Of a stretch of DNA of 64,000 nucleotides, positions 32,829 through 40,444 are shown piece after piece (positions within the stretch are counted from its first letter, which is position 1; the number at the start of each line of letters is the position of its first letter). The notes under the pieces were generated by a model. The model was given only the letters and a program-made list of their open reading frames with translations. It was not told the DNA's origin and ran no database searches. Location: positions 62,001-126,000 of the forward strand of contig CAVUEG010000008.1 in NCBI GenBank assembly GCA_963740525.1, given 5' to 3'. Position numbers and translations under genes: made by a program. Origin of the DNA: CAVUEG01 sp963740525 (GTDB taxonomy: Bacteria; Actinomycetota; Actinomycetes; Propionibacteriales; Nocardioidaceae).

Positions 32829-34112
32829 TCAGGCCTCCTGCTTCTGTAGGTCGGTTGCGGGGACGTTCTTGCCGGCCATCGACATCAGTGCCGGGAGGGG
32901 CAACGGGCGCCCGGGCAGCAGCACGTGCCAGTAGATCCAGCGGAAGGCCAACTTCCCGAGGTGGTTCGCGCGGGTCTCCTTCAACAGGTCCATCGGGCCC
33001 ACGCGGGGAATCGGGAACTTGCCCGTCAGCGGCTCGGTGTCGTAGTTGAAGTCGATCAGCAGGGCCTTGTCGTCCCCGGACTCCACGAAGCAGTTGGCGT
33101 GACCGTCGAAGGCCCCGGTCATGGGAAGGCCGGCGATGTGCTGAAGGAAGTTGGCTACGAAGATCTCGACCGCGAAGTGGGCGACCGACCCGGCCTTGGA
33201 GGCGGGGATGTCGCTGGCGTCACCGAGGGCGAAGATGTTGTCGAACTGCTTCGACAGCTGGGTCTGCTTGTCGACCGGCACGTAGTTGTACTCGTCACCG
33301 AGCCCCGAGCGCGCGACGAAGTCGGCTCCCATGTTCAGCGGGACCGTCACGAGGAGGTCGAACGGGATCTCCCGCTCGTCGTAGGAGACGAGCAGCTTCC
33401 GTTCGGGGTCGATCCGCTCGACCATGAAGTCGGTCTCGACGTGCACCTTGCGCTCGTCGAGCATGCCGCCCAGGTGTGCCGAGGCGACCGGCTTGGTGAA
33501 CGCACCGTCCAGCGGGGTCACGTACACCAGCTCCACACGGTCGCGGAGCCCCCGCTCACGCAGCCAAGCCTCCATGAGGAAGGTGAACTCCAGGGGCGCC
33601 ACCGGGCACTTGATCGGCATCTCGGTGATGTGTACGACGAGCCGGCCGCTGTCGAAGCTCTCGAGCGCCTGCGCCAGCGCCTCGGCACCATCGAGGGTGT
33701 AGAAGTCGAAGATGCTCCGGCGCCACTGAGCGCCGAGCATGCCGGGCGTCTGGTCCGGGCGGGGCGTCGTACCGGTGGCGATGACCAGCTGGTCGTAGCG
33801 CAGCTCCCGGCCGCCTTCGAGAACGACCACGTTCCGCTGCGGTTCCACGAGGTCGATCGAGGCCTCCACGAATTCGACGCCGTCGCGGAGCAACGCGCGC
33901 CGCGACTTGACGATCTGCTCGTGCGAGTACCCGCCGAAGGGCACGAACAGGTAGCCGGGCTGGTAGTGGTGCTCGTCGTCGCCGTCCACGACGGTGATGT
34001 TCCACTCCCCGCGGCCCAGCCGGTTCCTGAGCTTGTTGGCGGCCATGGTCCCGGCGGTTCCTCCGCCGAGAACGACGAGTTCCTGCCTTGGCATCTCCTG
34101 TGTCACGTCCAT
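32829..34112 (-). CDS. Sulfide:quinone oxidoreductase-like FAD protein
   Basis: A 427-residue flavoprotein of the SQR/FCSD group. VVLGGGTAGTMAANKLRNRL binds FAD ADP, QLVIATGTTPRPDQTPG is the second nucleotide motif, and NIFALGDASDIPASKAGSVAHF is the C-terminal FAD motif. Cys169 in EMPIKCPVAPLEF and Cys341 in HANCFVES are positioned as the redox pair that holds sulfane sulfur. The C-terminus is amphipathic (FRWIYWHVLLPGRPLPLP), as expected for membrane attachment. It would oxidise sulfide and pass electrons to menaquinone, with sulfur handed to the adjacent TusE and DsrE2. A nearby ATG at 34094 has a Shine-Dalgarno with no spacing, so 34112 is used, probably as a leaderless start. Confidence 0.85.
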   Translation of the reverse strand: MDVTQEMPRQELVVLGGGTAGTMAANKLRNRLGRGEWNITVVDGDDEHHYQPGYLFVPFGGYSHEQIVKSRRALLRDGVEFVEASIDLVEPQRNVVVLEGGRELRYDQLVIATGTTPRPDQTPGMLGAQWRRSIFDFYTLDGAEALAQALESFDSGRLVVHITEMPIKCPVAPLEFTFLMEAWLRERGLRDRVELVYVTPLDGAFTKPVASAHLGGMLDERKVHVETDFMVERIDPERKLLVSYDEREIPFDLLVTVPLNMGADFVARSGLGDEYNYVPVDKQTQLSKQFDNIFALGDASDIPASKAGSVAHFAVEIFVANFLQHIAGLPMTGAFDGHANCFVESGDDKALLIDFNYDTEPLTGKFPIPRVGPMDLLKETRANHLGKLAFRWIYWHVLLPGRPLPLPALMSMAGKNVPATDLQKQEA

Positions 34113-34118
34113 ACCGCG

Positions 34119-34124
34119 ACGCTA
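34119..34124 (-). promoter_or_regulatory. Putative -10 element (TAGCGT) for leaderless SQR operon transcript
   Basis: On the minus strand TAGCGT fits TANNNT and ends six bases before ATG 34112. No Shine-Dalgarno sequence is present. Same arrangement as at gabT and the ArsR gene at 13189. Confidence 0.45.
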
Positions 34125-34272
34125 ACCCCGGGGGGTATCCCACAGGCAGTGGAGAACCTCCCTGTCCAAGCGGGTGAATCCCCACGCGCTGACAGGTCCG
34201 GCGGGCCGTGACCTCAGACGCGGCGGCCCGGGTGTCTGGCTGACGCCGCCCCGGGTAAGGCAGACTCGAGGG

Positions 34273-35472
34273 GTGAACCCTGCGACGTCTCGCTCAGCCA
34301 CGTACCTGCCCGGTGTCGTCGGCACGGCCGGCCGGTTCCCCCTCGACATCCCGGCGGCACTGCCCCTGGTCCTCGCCGGAAACCGAGTGCTCACCCCGGG
34401 CCCGTTGCGCATCTACACCTGCGGGATCACGCCGTACGACGTCACGCACGTGGGCCACGCCTCCACCTTCGTCTGGGCCGACCTGATCGCCTCGGTGGCC
34501 CATGCAACGGGCGTCGACGCGACCCTGTGCCGCAACGTGACGGATGTCGACGACGTGCTGACGGAAGCCGCCCGCGGACGGGGTGCGCTCTACGACGACT
34601 TCGCCCTCACCCAGGAGTTCCTCTTCGACCGCGACATGCGCGCGCTCGGCGTAGCACGACCCGCCCTGGAGCCACACGCGCGGCGCCACATCAGGGACGT
34701 CCAGCGCCTTGCCTCGGCGCTGCTCCAGTCCGGCGCCGCCTACGAGCGCGACGGGTTCGTGTACTTCCGCGGCCAGGACGTTCCCGCCCGAGCCGGGCTC
34801 GACGAGGCTGCGGCGCTGGAGGCCTCGCGCCACTTCGGCGACCAGAACGACGTCCCCGGCCGGGACTCGCCGTTCGACGTCGCGGTCTGGCGCCCCTCCC
34901 CCGACGAGCACCCGGCGTGGCCGAGCCCCTGGGGCTGGGGCCGTCCCGGCTGGCACGCGGAGTGCGCGGCGATGGCCATGTCGTGCCTGGGCAGCTCGGT
35001 CGACCTGCTGCTCGGCGGCGAGGACCTTGCCTTCCCCCACCACGCCTACCAGTCGGCGATCGCCGAGGCAGCCTCCGGCGTGGCTCCCTTCGCGCGCACC
35101 GTGGTCCACGTCGGGGAGGTCCGGCTCGACGGCGCGAAGATGGCGAAGTCGACCCAGAACCTCGTGCTGGTCGGTGACCTGCTGGAGCGGCACAGCGGCG
35201 CCGCCGTACGCCTGGCTCTGCTGAACCGCCGCTGGGACCAGCCCTGGGAGTGCACCGAAGCCGAGTTCGTCGAGGCGGCGTCGACGCTGGAGCGGCTGTA
35301 CGCCGCCGCGGGATCGGCCGCCGACACGACCTCCGCCGTCGACGACGTACTCGGTCTGCTCGCGCACGAGCTCAATGTCCCTGAGGCCCTCGAGCTTGCG
35401 CTCGCCGTGGGCGGCCAGGCCGCCAGGTTCCTGATCCAGACGCTGAAGCTCCGGGACGCTCCGCTTCAGTGA
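34273..35472 (+). CDS. MshC-like cysteine ligase / cysteinyl-tRNA synthetase-family paralogue
   Basis: A class I synthetase-fold protein of 399 residues. IYTCGITPYDVTHVGHASTF has the Zn Cys and the HIGH-like motif (VGHA). WGWGRPGWHAECAAMAMSC and FPHHAYQSA match MshC, the enzyme that joins cysteine to glucosaminyl-inositol in mycothiol synthesis. The signature loop is KMAKS instead of KMSKS. It is shorter than cysteinyl-tRNA synthetase and lacks the anticodon-binding extension. It may be MshC itself or a diverged paralogue. It starts divergently from the SQR operon, which is notable because mycothiol persulfides could be the sulfur carrier. GTG 34273 is preferred over ATG 34174; the start is uncertain. 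Confidence 0.78.
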   Translation: MNPATSRSATYLPGVVGTAGRFPLDIPAALPLVLAGNRVLTPGPLRIYTCGITPYDVTHVGHASTFVWADLIASVAHATGVDATLCRNVTDVDDVLTEAARGRGALYDDFALTQEFLFDRDMRALGVARPALEPHARRHIRDVQRLASALLQSGAAYERDGFVYFRGQDVPARAGLDEAAALEASRHFGDQNDVPGRDSPFDVAVWRPSPDEHPAWPSPWGWGRPGWHAECAAMAMSCLGSSVDLLLGGEDLAFPHHAYQSAIAEAASGVAPFARTVVHVGEVRLDGAKMAKSTQNLVLVGDLLERHSGAAVRLALLNRRWDQPWECTEAEFVEAASTLERLYAAAGSAADTTSAVDDVLGLLAHELNVPEALELALAVGGQAARFLIQTLKLRDAPLQ

Positions 35473-35689
35473 GAGTGGGCGGCTGACCGATCGCGGGCCG
35501 GGCCCTTCTCCGGCCCTCGGTTCCGTCGCCAGACCGCACTCAGGCCGGGGATGCCCACACGTGAGCGGTCCATGCGCCGGCCGCACCGTTTCGCCACCCG
35601 GCCCGGCGGGTACGGAGCCGGCACCAACAGCGCGAGGGAGCCGGTTATGGCACCCGCACTCCGGTCGGCGACCAACCTGAGAGGCTGAC

Positions 35690-36697
35690 ATGGACCTTCC
35701 TCCACCGCGTGGCCCCGTGAGCGAGCACGTCATCGACGCACTCCGGCGCGGCAACGACCACCACCTGGGCTCGCTCGGCGCGGACCTGTCGGGCTCGGTG
35801 ACACGGGACCCAGACGTCCAGCTCGCGTTGTGGGTCCTCTACGAGCTCCACTACCGAGGCTTCGACGACGCCCCGCACGACCTCGAGTGGGAGCCAGGGC
35901 TGCTGGGTCTCCGGCGGACAGTAGAGCGGCGCTTCGAGCGTGAGCTTCGTGACACCACCGCTGAGCGGCTGGCCCGACGGTCCCGACACGGCGACGTGGC
36001 CACCGAGCTGCTCACGCTGGTCGACCACGACGAGGGCCCGTCAGCGGCGGCCTACCTGCAACGGCACGCCACCCGCGAGCAGATGCTCGACTTCCTGCGC
36101 GAGCGGAGCGTCCAGCAGCTCAAGGAGTCCGACCCACAGGCCTTCGTGCTGCCTCGCCTGGAAGGGGCAGCGAAGGTCGCTCTCGCCGAGGTCCAGTACG
36201 ACGAGTTCGGCGCCGGCAGGCCTGAGCGTCTGCACCAGGCGTTGTACGCGAGAACGCTCGCGGAGGCCCAGCTCGACCCCTCCTACGGCGCCTACGTCGC
36301 GGACGTGTCGGCCGTGTCCCTGGCCGCGGCGAACGTGATGTCCATGTTCGCCCTGCACCGACGGCTGCGCGGGGCCGCGCTCGGCCACTTCGCCGCCTTC
36401 GAGGCGTCGAGCTCTGTGCCGTCGCGCAAGATCGCCAGCGGCCTGGAGCGGCTTGGCTTCGCGCCCGAGGCGGCGGCGTACTTCCATGAGCATGTCGAGG
36501 CCGACGCCGTCCACGAGCAGGTGGCCGCTCGCGAGGTCTGCGGTGCGTTCGTCGAGCAGCACCCGGCCCTGCGCGACGACGTGCTCTTCGGCGCGGCGAC
36601 CTCGCTCCATCTCGACGCACTGTCCGCCGTCGAGCTGCTCGAGCGGTGGCAACCCACCGGCGACGCCGCCTCTCCCGACCTGGAGGTGGCGTCATGA
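35690..36697 (+). CDS. Iron-containing redox enzyme, heme-oxygenase-like diiron (HDO) family
   Basis: A 335-residue all-helical protein of the Haem_oxygenas_2 type. Candidate iron ligands lie in DEFGAGRPERLH (E172, H182) and in HEHVEADAVHE (E267, E270, D272, H275), the spacing seen in HDO enzymes such as UndA and BesC. The rest is long amphipathic helices (SLAAANVMSMFALHRRLRGA). GAGAGGCTGAC precedes the ATG. The gene overlaps the CDGSH gene by four bases, so iron-sulfur electron transfer to the diiron site is a reasonable idea. Substrate unknown. The 217 bases upstream hold no gene and presumably the promoter. Confidence 0.82.
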   Translation: MDLPPPRGPVSEHVIDALRRGNDHHLGSLGADLSGSVTRDPDVQLALWVLYELHYRGFDDAPHDLEWEPGLLGLRRTVERRFERELRDTTAERLARRSRHGDVATELLTLVDHDEGPSAAAYLQRHATREQMLDFLRERSVQQLKESDPQAFVLPRLEGAAKVALAEVQYDEFGAGRPERLHQALYARTLAEAQLDPSYGAYVADVSAVSLAAANVMSMFALHRRLRGAALGHFAAFEASSSVPSRKIASGLERLGFAPEAAAYFHEHVEADAVHEQVAAREVCGAFVEQHPALRDDVLFGAATSLHLDALSAVELLERWQPTGDAASPDLEVAS

Positions 36698-36906
36698 CCG
36701 GGCCCGTGAGAGTCCAGGTGTGCCCGGAGGGTCCGGTGCTGGTCCGGGGCGCCGAGCGCGTGCTGGACGACCGGGGACGCGAGCACGAGGTGACCCGCCC
36801 CGTCGTCGCTGTGTGCGTGTGCGGGAAGTCCGCGCGCAAGCCGTGGTGCGACAGCACCCACAAGTCCATCCAGGACCGGTCGACGTCCCACGACGCCGGG
36901 TCATGA
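36694..36906 (+). CDS. CDGSH iron-sulfur domain protein
   Basis: A 70-residue protein with a single CDGSH-type [2Fe-2S] site. VCVCGKSARKPWCDSTHKS gives ligands Cys41, Cys43, Cys52 and His56 (three Cys and one His). Such small proteins act as electron carriers or redox sensors. It is embedded between the HDO and methyltransferase genes with four-base overlaps on both sides, a sign of tight co-expression. It is the natural candidate electron donor of the HDO enzyme. Confidence 0.92.
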   Translation: MTGPVRVQVCPEGPVLVRGAERVLDDRGREHEVTRPVVAVCVCGKSARKPWCDSTHKSIQDRSTSHDAGS

Positions 36907-37562
36907 CGCTGCCGCCCGTCCGGGCCGGAACGGGGCAACCTTCTCCCACGGCCACGGAGTGCATCGACTTCGGTGGGCTCACGATCGCCTTCGACGAGCG
37001 GGTTCTCCGCCCCCGGCCGTGGACCGCTGCCCAGTCGGACTGGGCGGCCGCGCTGCTGCCCCAGCTGCCTCCGGGCGAGGTGCTCGAACTGTGCAGCGGG
37101 GCGGGACACATCGGGCTGCTGGCCGTGCACGGGTCGGGCCGCCGGCTCGTGTGCGTGGACCTGAACCCGGTCGCGGCGTCGTACACCCGGCGCAACGCCG
37201 AGGCCGCTGGGCTCGCCGACCGCGTGGAGATGCGCGAGGGCAGGATCAGCGAGGTCCTGCGGTCGGGCGAGGTGTTTCCGTTGATCGTCGCCGACCCACC
37301 GTGGGTGCCGCACGAGGACGTAGGCCGCTTCCCGGAGGACCCGGTCACCGCGATCGACGGTGGCGCCGACGGCCTGGCGGTCGTGGGTGAGTGTCTCCGA
37401 GCGATCGTCAGTCATCTTGCTCCTGGTGGCGTCGCGCTGCTGCAGCTCGGGACTCTGAGTCAAGCCGACGCGGTCGCCGCGCTGCTGCGGGAGTCCTCGG
37501 ACCTGGACGTCAGGGAGCGACGGGAGTACGGCGAGCGAGGCGTGCTGGTCTGGATCTCCTGA
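36903..37562 (+). CDS. Class I SAM-dependent methyltransferase (HemK/MTQ2-like)
   Basis: A 219-residue Rossmann-fold methyltransferase. VLELCSGAGHIGLLAV is the SAM-binding motif I, VCVDLNPVAASYTRRNAEAAG the acidic loop, and LIVADPPWVPHED the DPPW motif that marks N-methyltransferases of the (D/N)PP(Y/W) class. The family includes glutamine-specific methyltransferases of release factors. In this operon a small-molecule or protein substrate linked to the HDO enzyme is equally possible. ATG 36903 overlaps the CDGSH stop. Confidence 0.87.
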   Translation: MTLPPVRAGTGQPSPTATECIDFGGLTIAFDERVLRPRPWTAAQSDWAAALLPQLPPGEVLELCSGAGHIGLLAVHGSGRRLVCVDLNPVAASYTRRNAEAAGLADRVEMREGRISEVLRSGEVFPLIVADPPWVPHEDVGRFPEDPVTAIDGGADGLAVVGECLRAIVSHLAPGGVALLQLGTLSQADAVAALLRESSDLDVRERREYGERGVLVWIS

Positions 37563-37612
37563 ACGACCCGGCCCACTCCGCATGGTCGGCTCCGATCCGG
37601 GAACGGTGAGGC

Positions 37613-39055
37613 ATGACGTCACTGTGGCTGGACCGGAGCACTCCCATCGGGGACGACCCCCTCCCTTCCGAATCGGTCGACGACCTCGTGGTGGGAGCGG
37701 GGCTGACCGGGCTGAGCACGGCTCTCCTCCTGGCGCGGGCGGGCCGGCGCGTCGCGGTCGTCGAGGCGCGCACCGTCGGGGCGGTCACCACAGGGAACTC
37801 GACGGCGAAGCTCTCCCTGCTGCAAGGCACCCACCTCACCCGAGTCCTACGGCACCAGTCACGCACCGTCGCCTCGGCGTACGTCGACGCCAACCGCGAG
37901 GCCATGGAGTGGGTGCTCAGGTTCTGCGGCGACCACGGGGTGGGCACGCAACGACGTGCCGCGGTGACGTACGCCGCCGACCAGTCGGAGCGGCACGCCG
38001 TCCTCGCCGAGCACGGGGCGGCCTCGTCCCTCGGACTGGCGGTGCAGTGGCGGGACCACCTGGACGCGCCCTTCCCGTCGTACGGCGCGACCGTGCTCGA
38101 TGACCAGGCTCAGTTCGACCCGATGGAGCTGCTCCACGCCCTCACCGAGCAGCTCCGAGCGCAGGGAGGCACCCTGCACCAGGATTGCCGCGTCACCTCT
38201 CTGTCGCGCTCGACCCACCACGGCGTGCGGCTGGCCGATGGCAGCGTGCTGGTGGCCGACCAGGTGGTCCTCGCGACCGGGACCCCGATCCTCGACCGAG
38301 GGCTCGACTTCGCGAGGCTCGAACCCCAGCGCTCCTACGGACTCGCCTTCGAGGGAGCGACACCGCCGGACGGCATGTTCCTCTCGGCGGGCTCGGACTC
38401 GCGGTCGGTGCGCGACGCACCCTCCGGTGATGGCGCGGCCCTCTTGGTCGGCGGGAGTGGGCACACGGTCGGTCGGACCCGATCGGAGCGCGAGCATGTC
38501 GAGCACCTGCGCGACTGGACCCACAGGTACTTCCCCGAAGCACGGGAGACCCATGCGTGGTCGGCCCAGGACTACCGGCCGCACGACGCCGTACCCCACC
38601 TGGGCACGCTGACCGGTGCGGGTGGCCGGGTCCACGTGGCCACCGGCTTCGAGAAGTGGGGCATGACCAACGCCGTCGTGGCCGCGCGCGTCATCTCCGG
38701 CCGGATCCTTGGCGCCTCGCCGCCGTGGGCCGTAGCGCTCGAGCGCCGGACGACCCGGCCGTCCGCCGCCATCGAGGTCGCCCGACTGAATGCCGGCGTA
38801 GCCCTGGCTCTGGCCGGCGGCGGAATGCGCGCCACGGCTCAGCGCCTACGAGGCCGCGACACCGAGCCCACCGCCTCCGAGTGCGGAGTGGTCGGCGTGT
38901 GTACCCACCTCGGCGGCATCCTCCGGTGGAACGACGTCGAGAACAGCTGGGACTGTCCCCTCCACGGCTCGCGCTTCACGCCCGAGGGCGAGGTGCTCGA
39001 GGGTCCGGCTACCCGACGGCTGCTGCGCCGTGGCGGGCACGCCGTCGAACGGTGA
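37613..39055 (+). CDS. FAD-dependent oxidoreductase (DAO type) with C-terminal Rieske [2Fe-2S] domain
   Basis: A 480-residue fusion. DDLVVGAGLTGLSTALLLARAGRRVAVVEA binds FAD, STAKLSLLQGTHL is the DAO/GlpO signature region, and GFEKWGMTNAVVAARVISG the C-terminal FAD motif. After a linker, VCTHLGG and CPLHGSRF supply the Rieske ligands (C-x-H-x15-C-x2-H). The same architecture occurs in actinobacterial and Bacillus proteins of unknown substrate. It begins 50 bases after the methyltransferase on the same strand, so it may belong to the HDO operon as flavin and iron-sulfur reductase. Confidence 0.9.
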   Translation: MTSLWLDRSTPIGDDPLPSESVDDLVVGAGLTGLSTALLLARAGRRVAVVEARTVGAVTTGNSTAKLSLLQGTHLTRVLRHQSRTVASAYVDANREAMEWVLRFCGDHGVGTQRRAAVTYAADQSERHAVLAEHGAASSLGLAVQWRDHLDAPFPSYGATVLDDQAQFDPMELLHALTEQLRAQGGTLHQDCRVTSLSRSTHHGVRLADGSVLVADQVVLATGTPILDRGLDFARLEPQRSYGLAFEGATPPDGMFLSAGSDSRSVRDAPSGDGAALLVGGSGHTVGRTRSEREHVEHLRDWTHRYFPEARETHAWSAQDYRPHDAVPHLGTLTGAGGRVHVATGFEKWGMTNAVVAARVISGRILGASPPWAVALERRTTRPSAAIEVARLNAGVALALAGGGMRATAQRLRGRDTEPTASECGVVGVCTHLGGILRWNDVENSWDCPLHGSRFTPEGEVLEGPATRRLLRRGGHAVER

Positions 39056-39088
39056 CGGCGACGGCCAACCTGTGGCTGAGTGCGAGGG

Positions 39089-40198
39089 TTACCGAAAGAG
39101 GCTCAGGCGCAGCTCTCTGCCCACGATCTCGGCCAGCCGTCTTGCTTCCCCCTCGATCGCCGCTTCGGGGTGATCACGCGAATCCAGCCACGTCACCTGG
39201 AGGTCGTCGCCGGTGCGCGTCCAGGTTCCGCAGACGACCCCACCGACGATCACCGGGTTTGCCTTTCGCGTCATGAGGTCTCGTCGCGACGACGGGGTGA
39301 CGTGAACGTCCCTGGTGCCAGGACCGATGACCCACTGGTCGTGTCCGGGAAGGAATCGAACGACCTGCGACGGAACCGCGGCCTCGAGCGCCTCGACGTC
39401 CTCGCGCAAGACGTACGCCGCGGTGCCCTCGACATCGACCGCGACGAGTCGGTCGCCCAGTTCGGCGATCCAGGACCTGAGCCGTCTGCGGCCGGCACTC
39501 AGTCCCTGACCGAGCCAGTAGTCGAGGTGATCGAGGGTTGCCGGACCGTACGCCTGGAAGTAGGCGATCACGGCGCGCGGACCTGCCTCATCGAGGTCGG
39601 GGATCCCTTGCCACCTCGGGTTGTCGTCGGGGCGCTGGAAGGTGTGCACTCCATCCCGCAGCGGACCGAAAACCATGTCACCCTGCCACGTCAACGGCTT
39701 GATCAAGGTGCCCGCGCCCTCGTCGAAGACCGGCTTCAGGTGCCGGTAGGCGCGGTGACTCGTCACCGCCTGACCGAGCTCGCCGAGCGTCAAGGGTCCG
39801 TCGCCCAGAGCCTCGCGCACCACGGAACGGAACTCCGGCCAGTGCGACGGGGTCAGCCGGTAGTACTCGACCCAGCTCGGCAACTCCCACTGCCGACCAG
39901 CCGAACGCAGGGCGAGGTAGATGCCGCCATCCTCCGGCGAGAGGTAGTGCATCGAACCCCGGAAGGCGAAGGCCTTGATGACCTCCCCATTCGCCAGGGC
40001 CGCCGCGAGCTCGCCTGGACGCGACGTGGGCCGGCGCGTCCGGACAGCAAGCTCGGCCAGCGACTCATCCATGGAGAGCACGGCCCCGAGCCGTCGTACG
40101 ACATCCGCTACCGACTTCGACCCGATCGGATCAAGGAGTTGCCGCCCCAGGCGCCAGGCCAAGGCCCGCGCCCACGTCACCGACGACTCGGCCGACAT
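39089..40198 (-). CDS. Winged-helix DNA-binding domain protein (HTH_42, YcaQ/AlkX-related)
   Basis: A 369-residue protein of the HTH_42 family. Its relatives include E. coli YcaQ and Streptomyces AlzA-type DNA glycosylases that unhook crosslinks. QLLDPIGSKSVADVVRRLGAVLS is the N-terminal part, FAFRGSMHYLSPEDGGIYLAL the conserved core (RGSxH), and RFLPGHDQWVIGPGTRDVHV the C-terminal segment. Whether it keeps glycosylase activity is unknown; the QXQ motif of YcaQ is not evident. GGAAAGGG precedes the ATG. It converges with the Rieske oxidoreductase. Confidence 0.82.
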   Translation of the reverse strand: MSAESSVTWARALAWRLGRQLLDPIGSKSVADVVRRLGAVLSMDESLAELAVRTRRPTSRPGELAAALANGEVIKAFAFRGSMHYLSPEDGGIYLALRSAGRQWELPSWVEYYRLTPSHWPEFRSVVREALGDGPLTLGELGQAVTSHRAYRHLKPVFDEGAGTLIKPLTWQGDMVFGPLRDGVHTFQRPDDNPRWQGIPDLDEAGPRAVIAYFQAYGPATLDHLDYWLGQGLSAGRRRLRSWIAELGDRLVAVDVEGTAAYVLREDVEALEAAVPSQVVRFLPGHDQWVIGPGTRDVHVTPSSRRDLMTRKANPVIVGGVVCGTWTRTGDDLQVTWLDSRDHPEAAIEGEARRLAEIVGRELRLSLFR

Positions 40199-40339
40199 GC
40201 CCGCCCAGCCCTTTCCCGCACCGCATCCGGACGCATGACCTGCTCCTGTCCGGTTGGAACTCGTTGATCAGTCATTCCACCCGGGCAACCCTCGAACTGA
40301 CAACCCCCAGGCATCCTTCGCCACGCCCACTCTGCCGGC

Positions 40340-40381
40340 ACGGCGAGGCCTCCAACGCCTTCGCGTTGGAGGCCTCGCCGT
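40340..40381 (-). terminator. Strong hairpin: perfect 19-bp stem with four-base loop
   Basis: Arms 40340-40358 and 40363-40381 are exact complements around the loop CTTC. It lies 64 bases after the stop of the secreted protein at 40445-41710, so it is placed as that gene's terminator. It cannot be read for the winged-helix gene, which starts upstream of it. Confidence 0.8.
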
Positions 40382-40444
40382 CTACGGGCAACCTGGGGCG
40401 GGCGCCCGAAGGCGTGGCCACCCCTTCGTCGGCCGAGGGTCCGA

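Noticed and set aside
34273..35472. Canonical cysteinyl-tRNA synthetase
   Set aside because: The protein is too short, lacks the anticodon-binding extension, and its motifs match MshC better.
35473..35689. Small gene between the MshC-like gene and the HDO operon
   Set aside because: No frame with a start, ribosome site and protein-like composition was found; treated as promoter region.
40340..40381. Hairpin as part of a CRISPR or insertion-sequence end
   Set aside because: It is a single stem-loop with no repeat array, transposase or target duplication, and is placed as a terminator.
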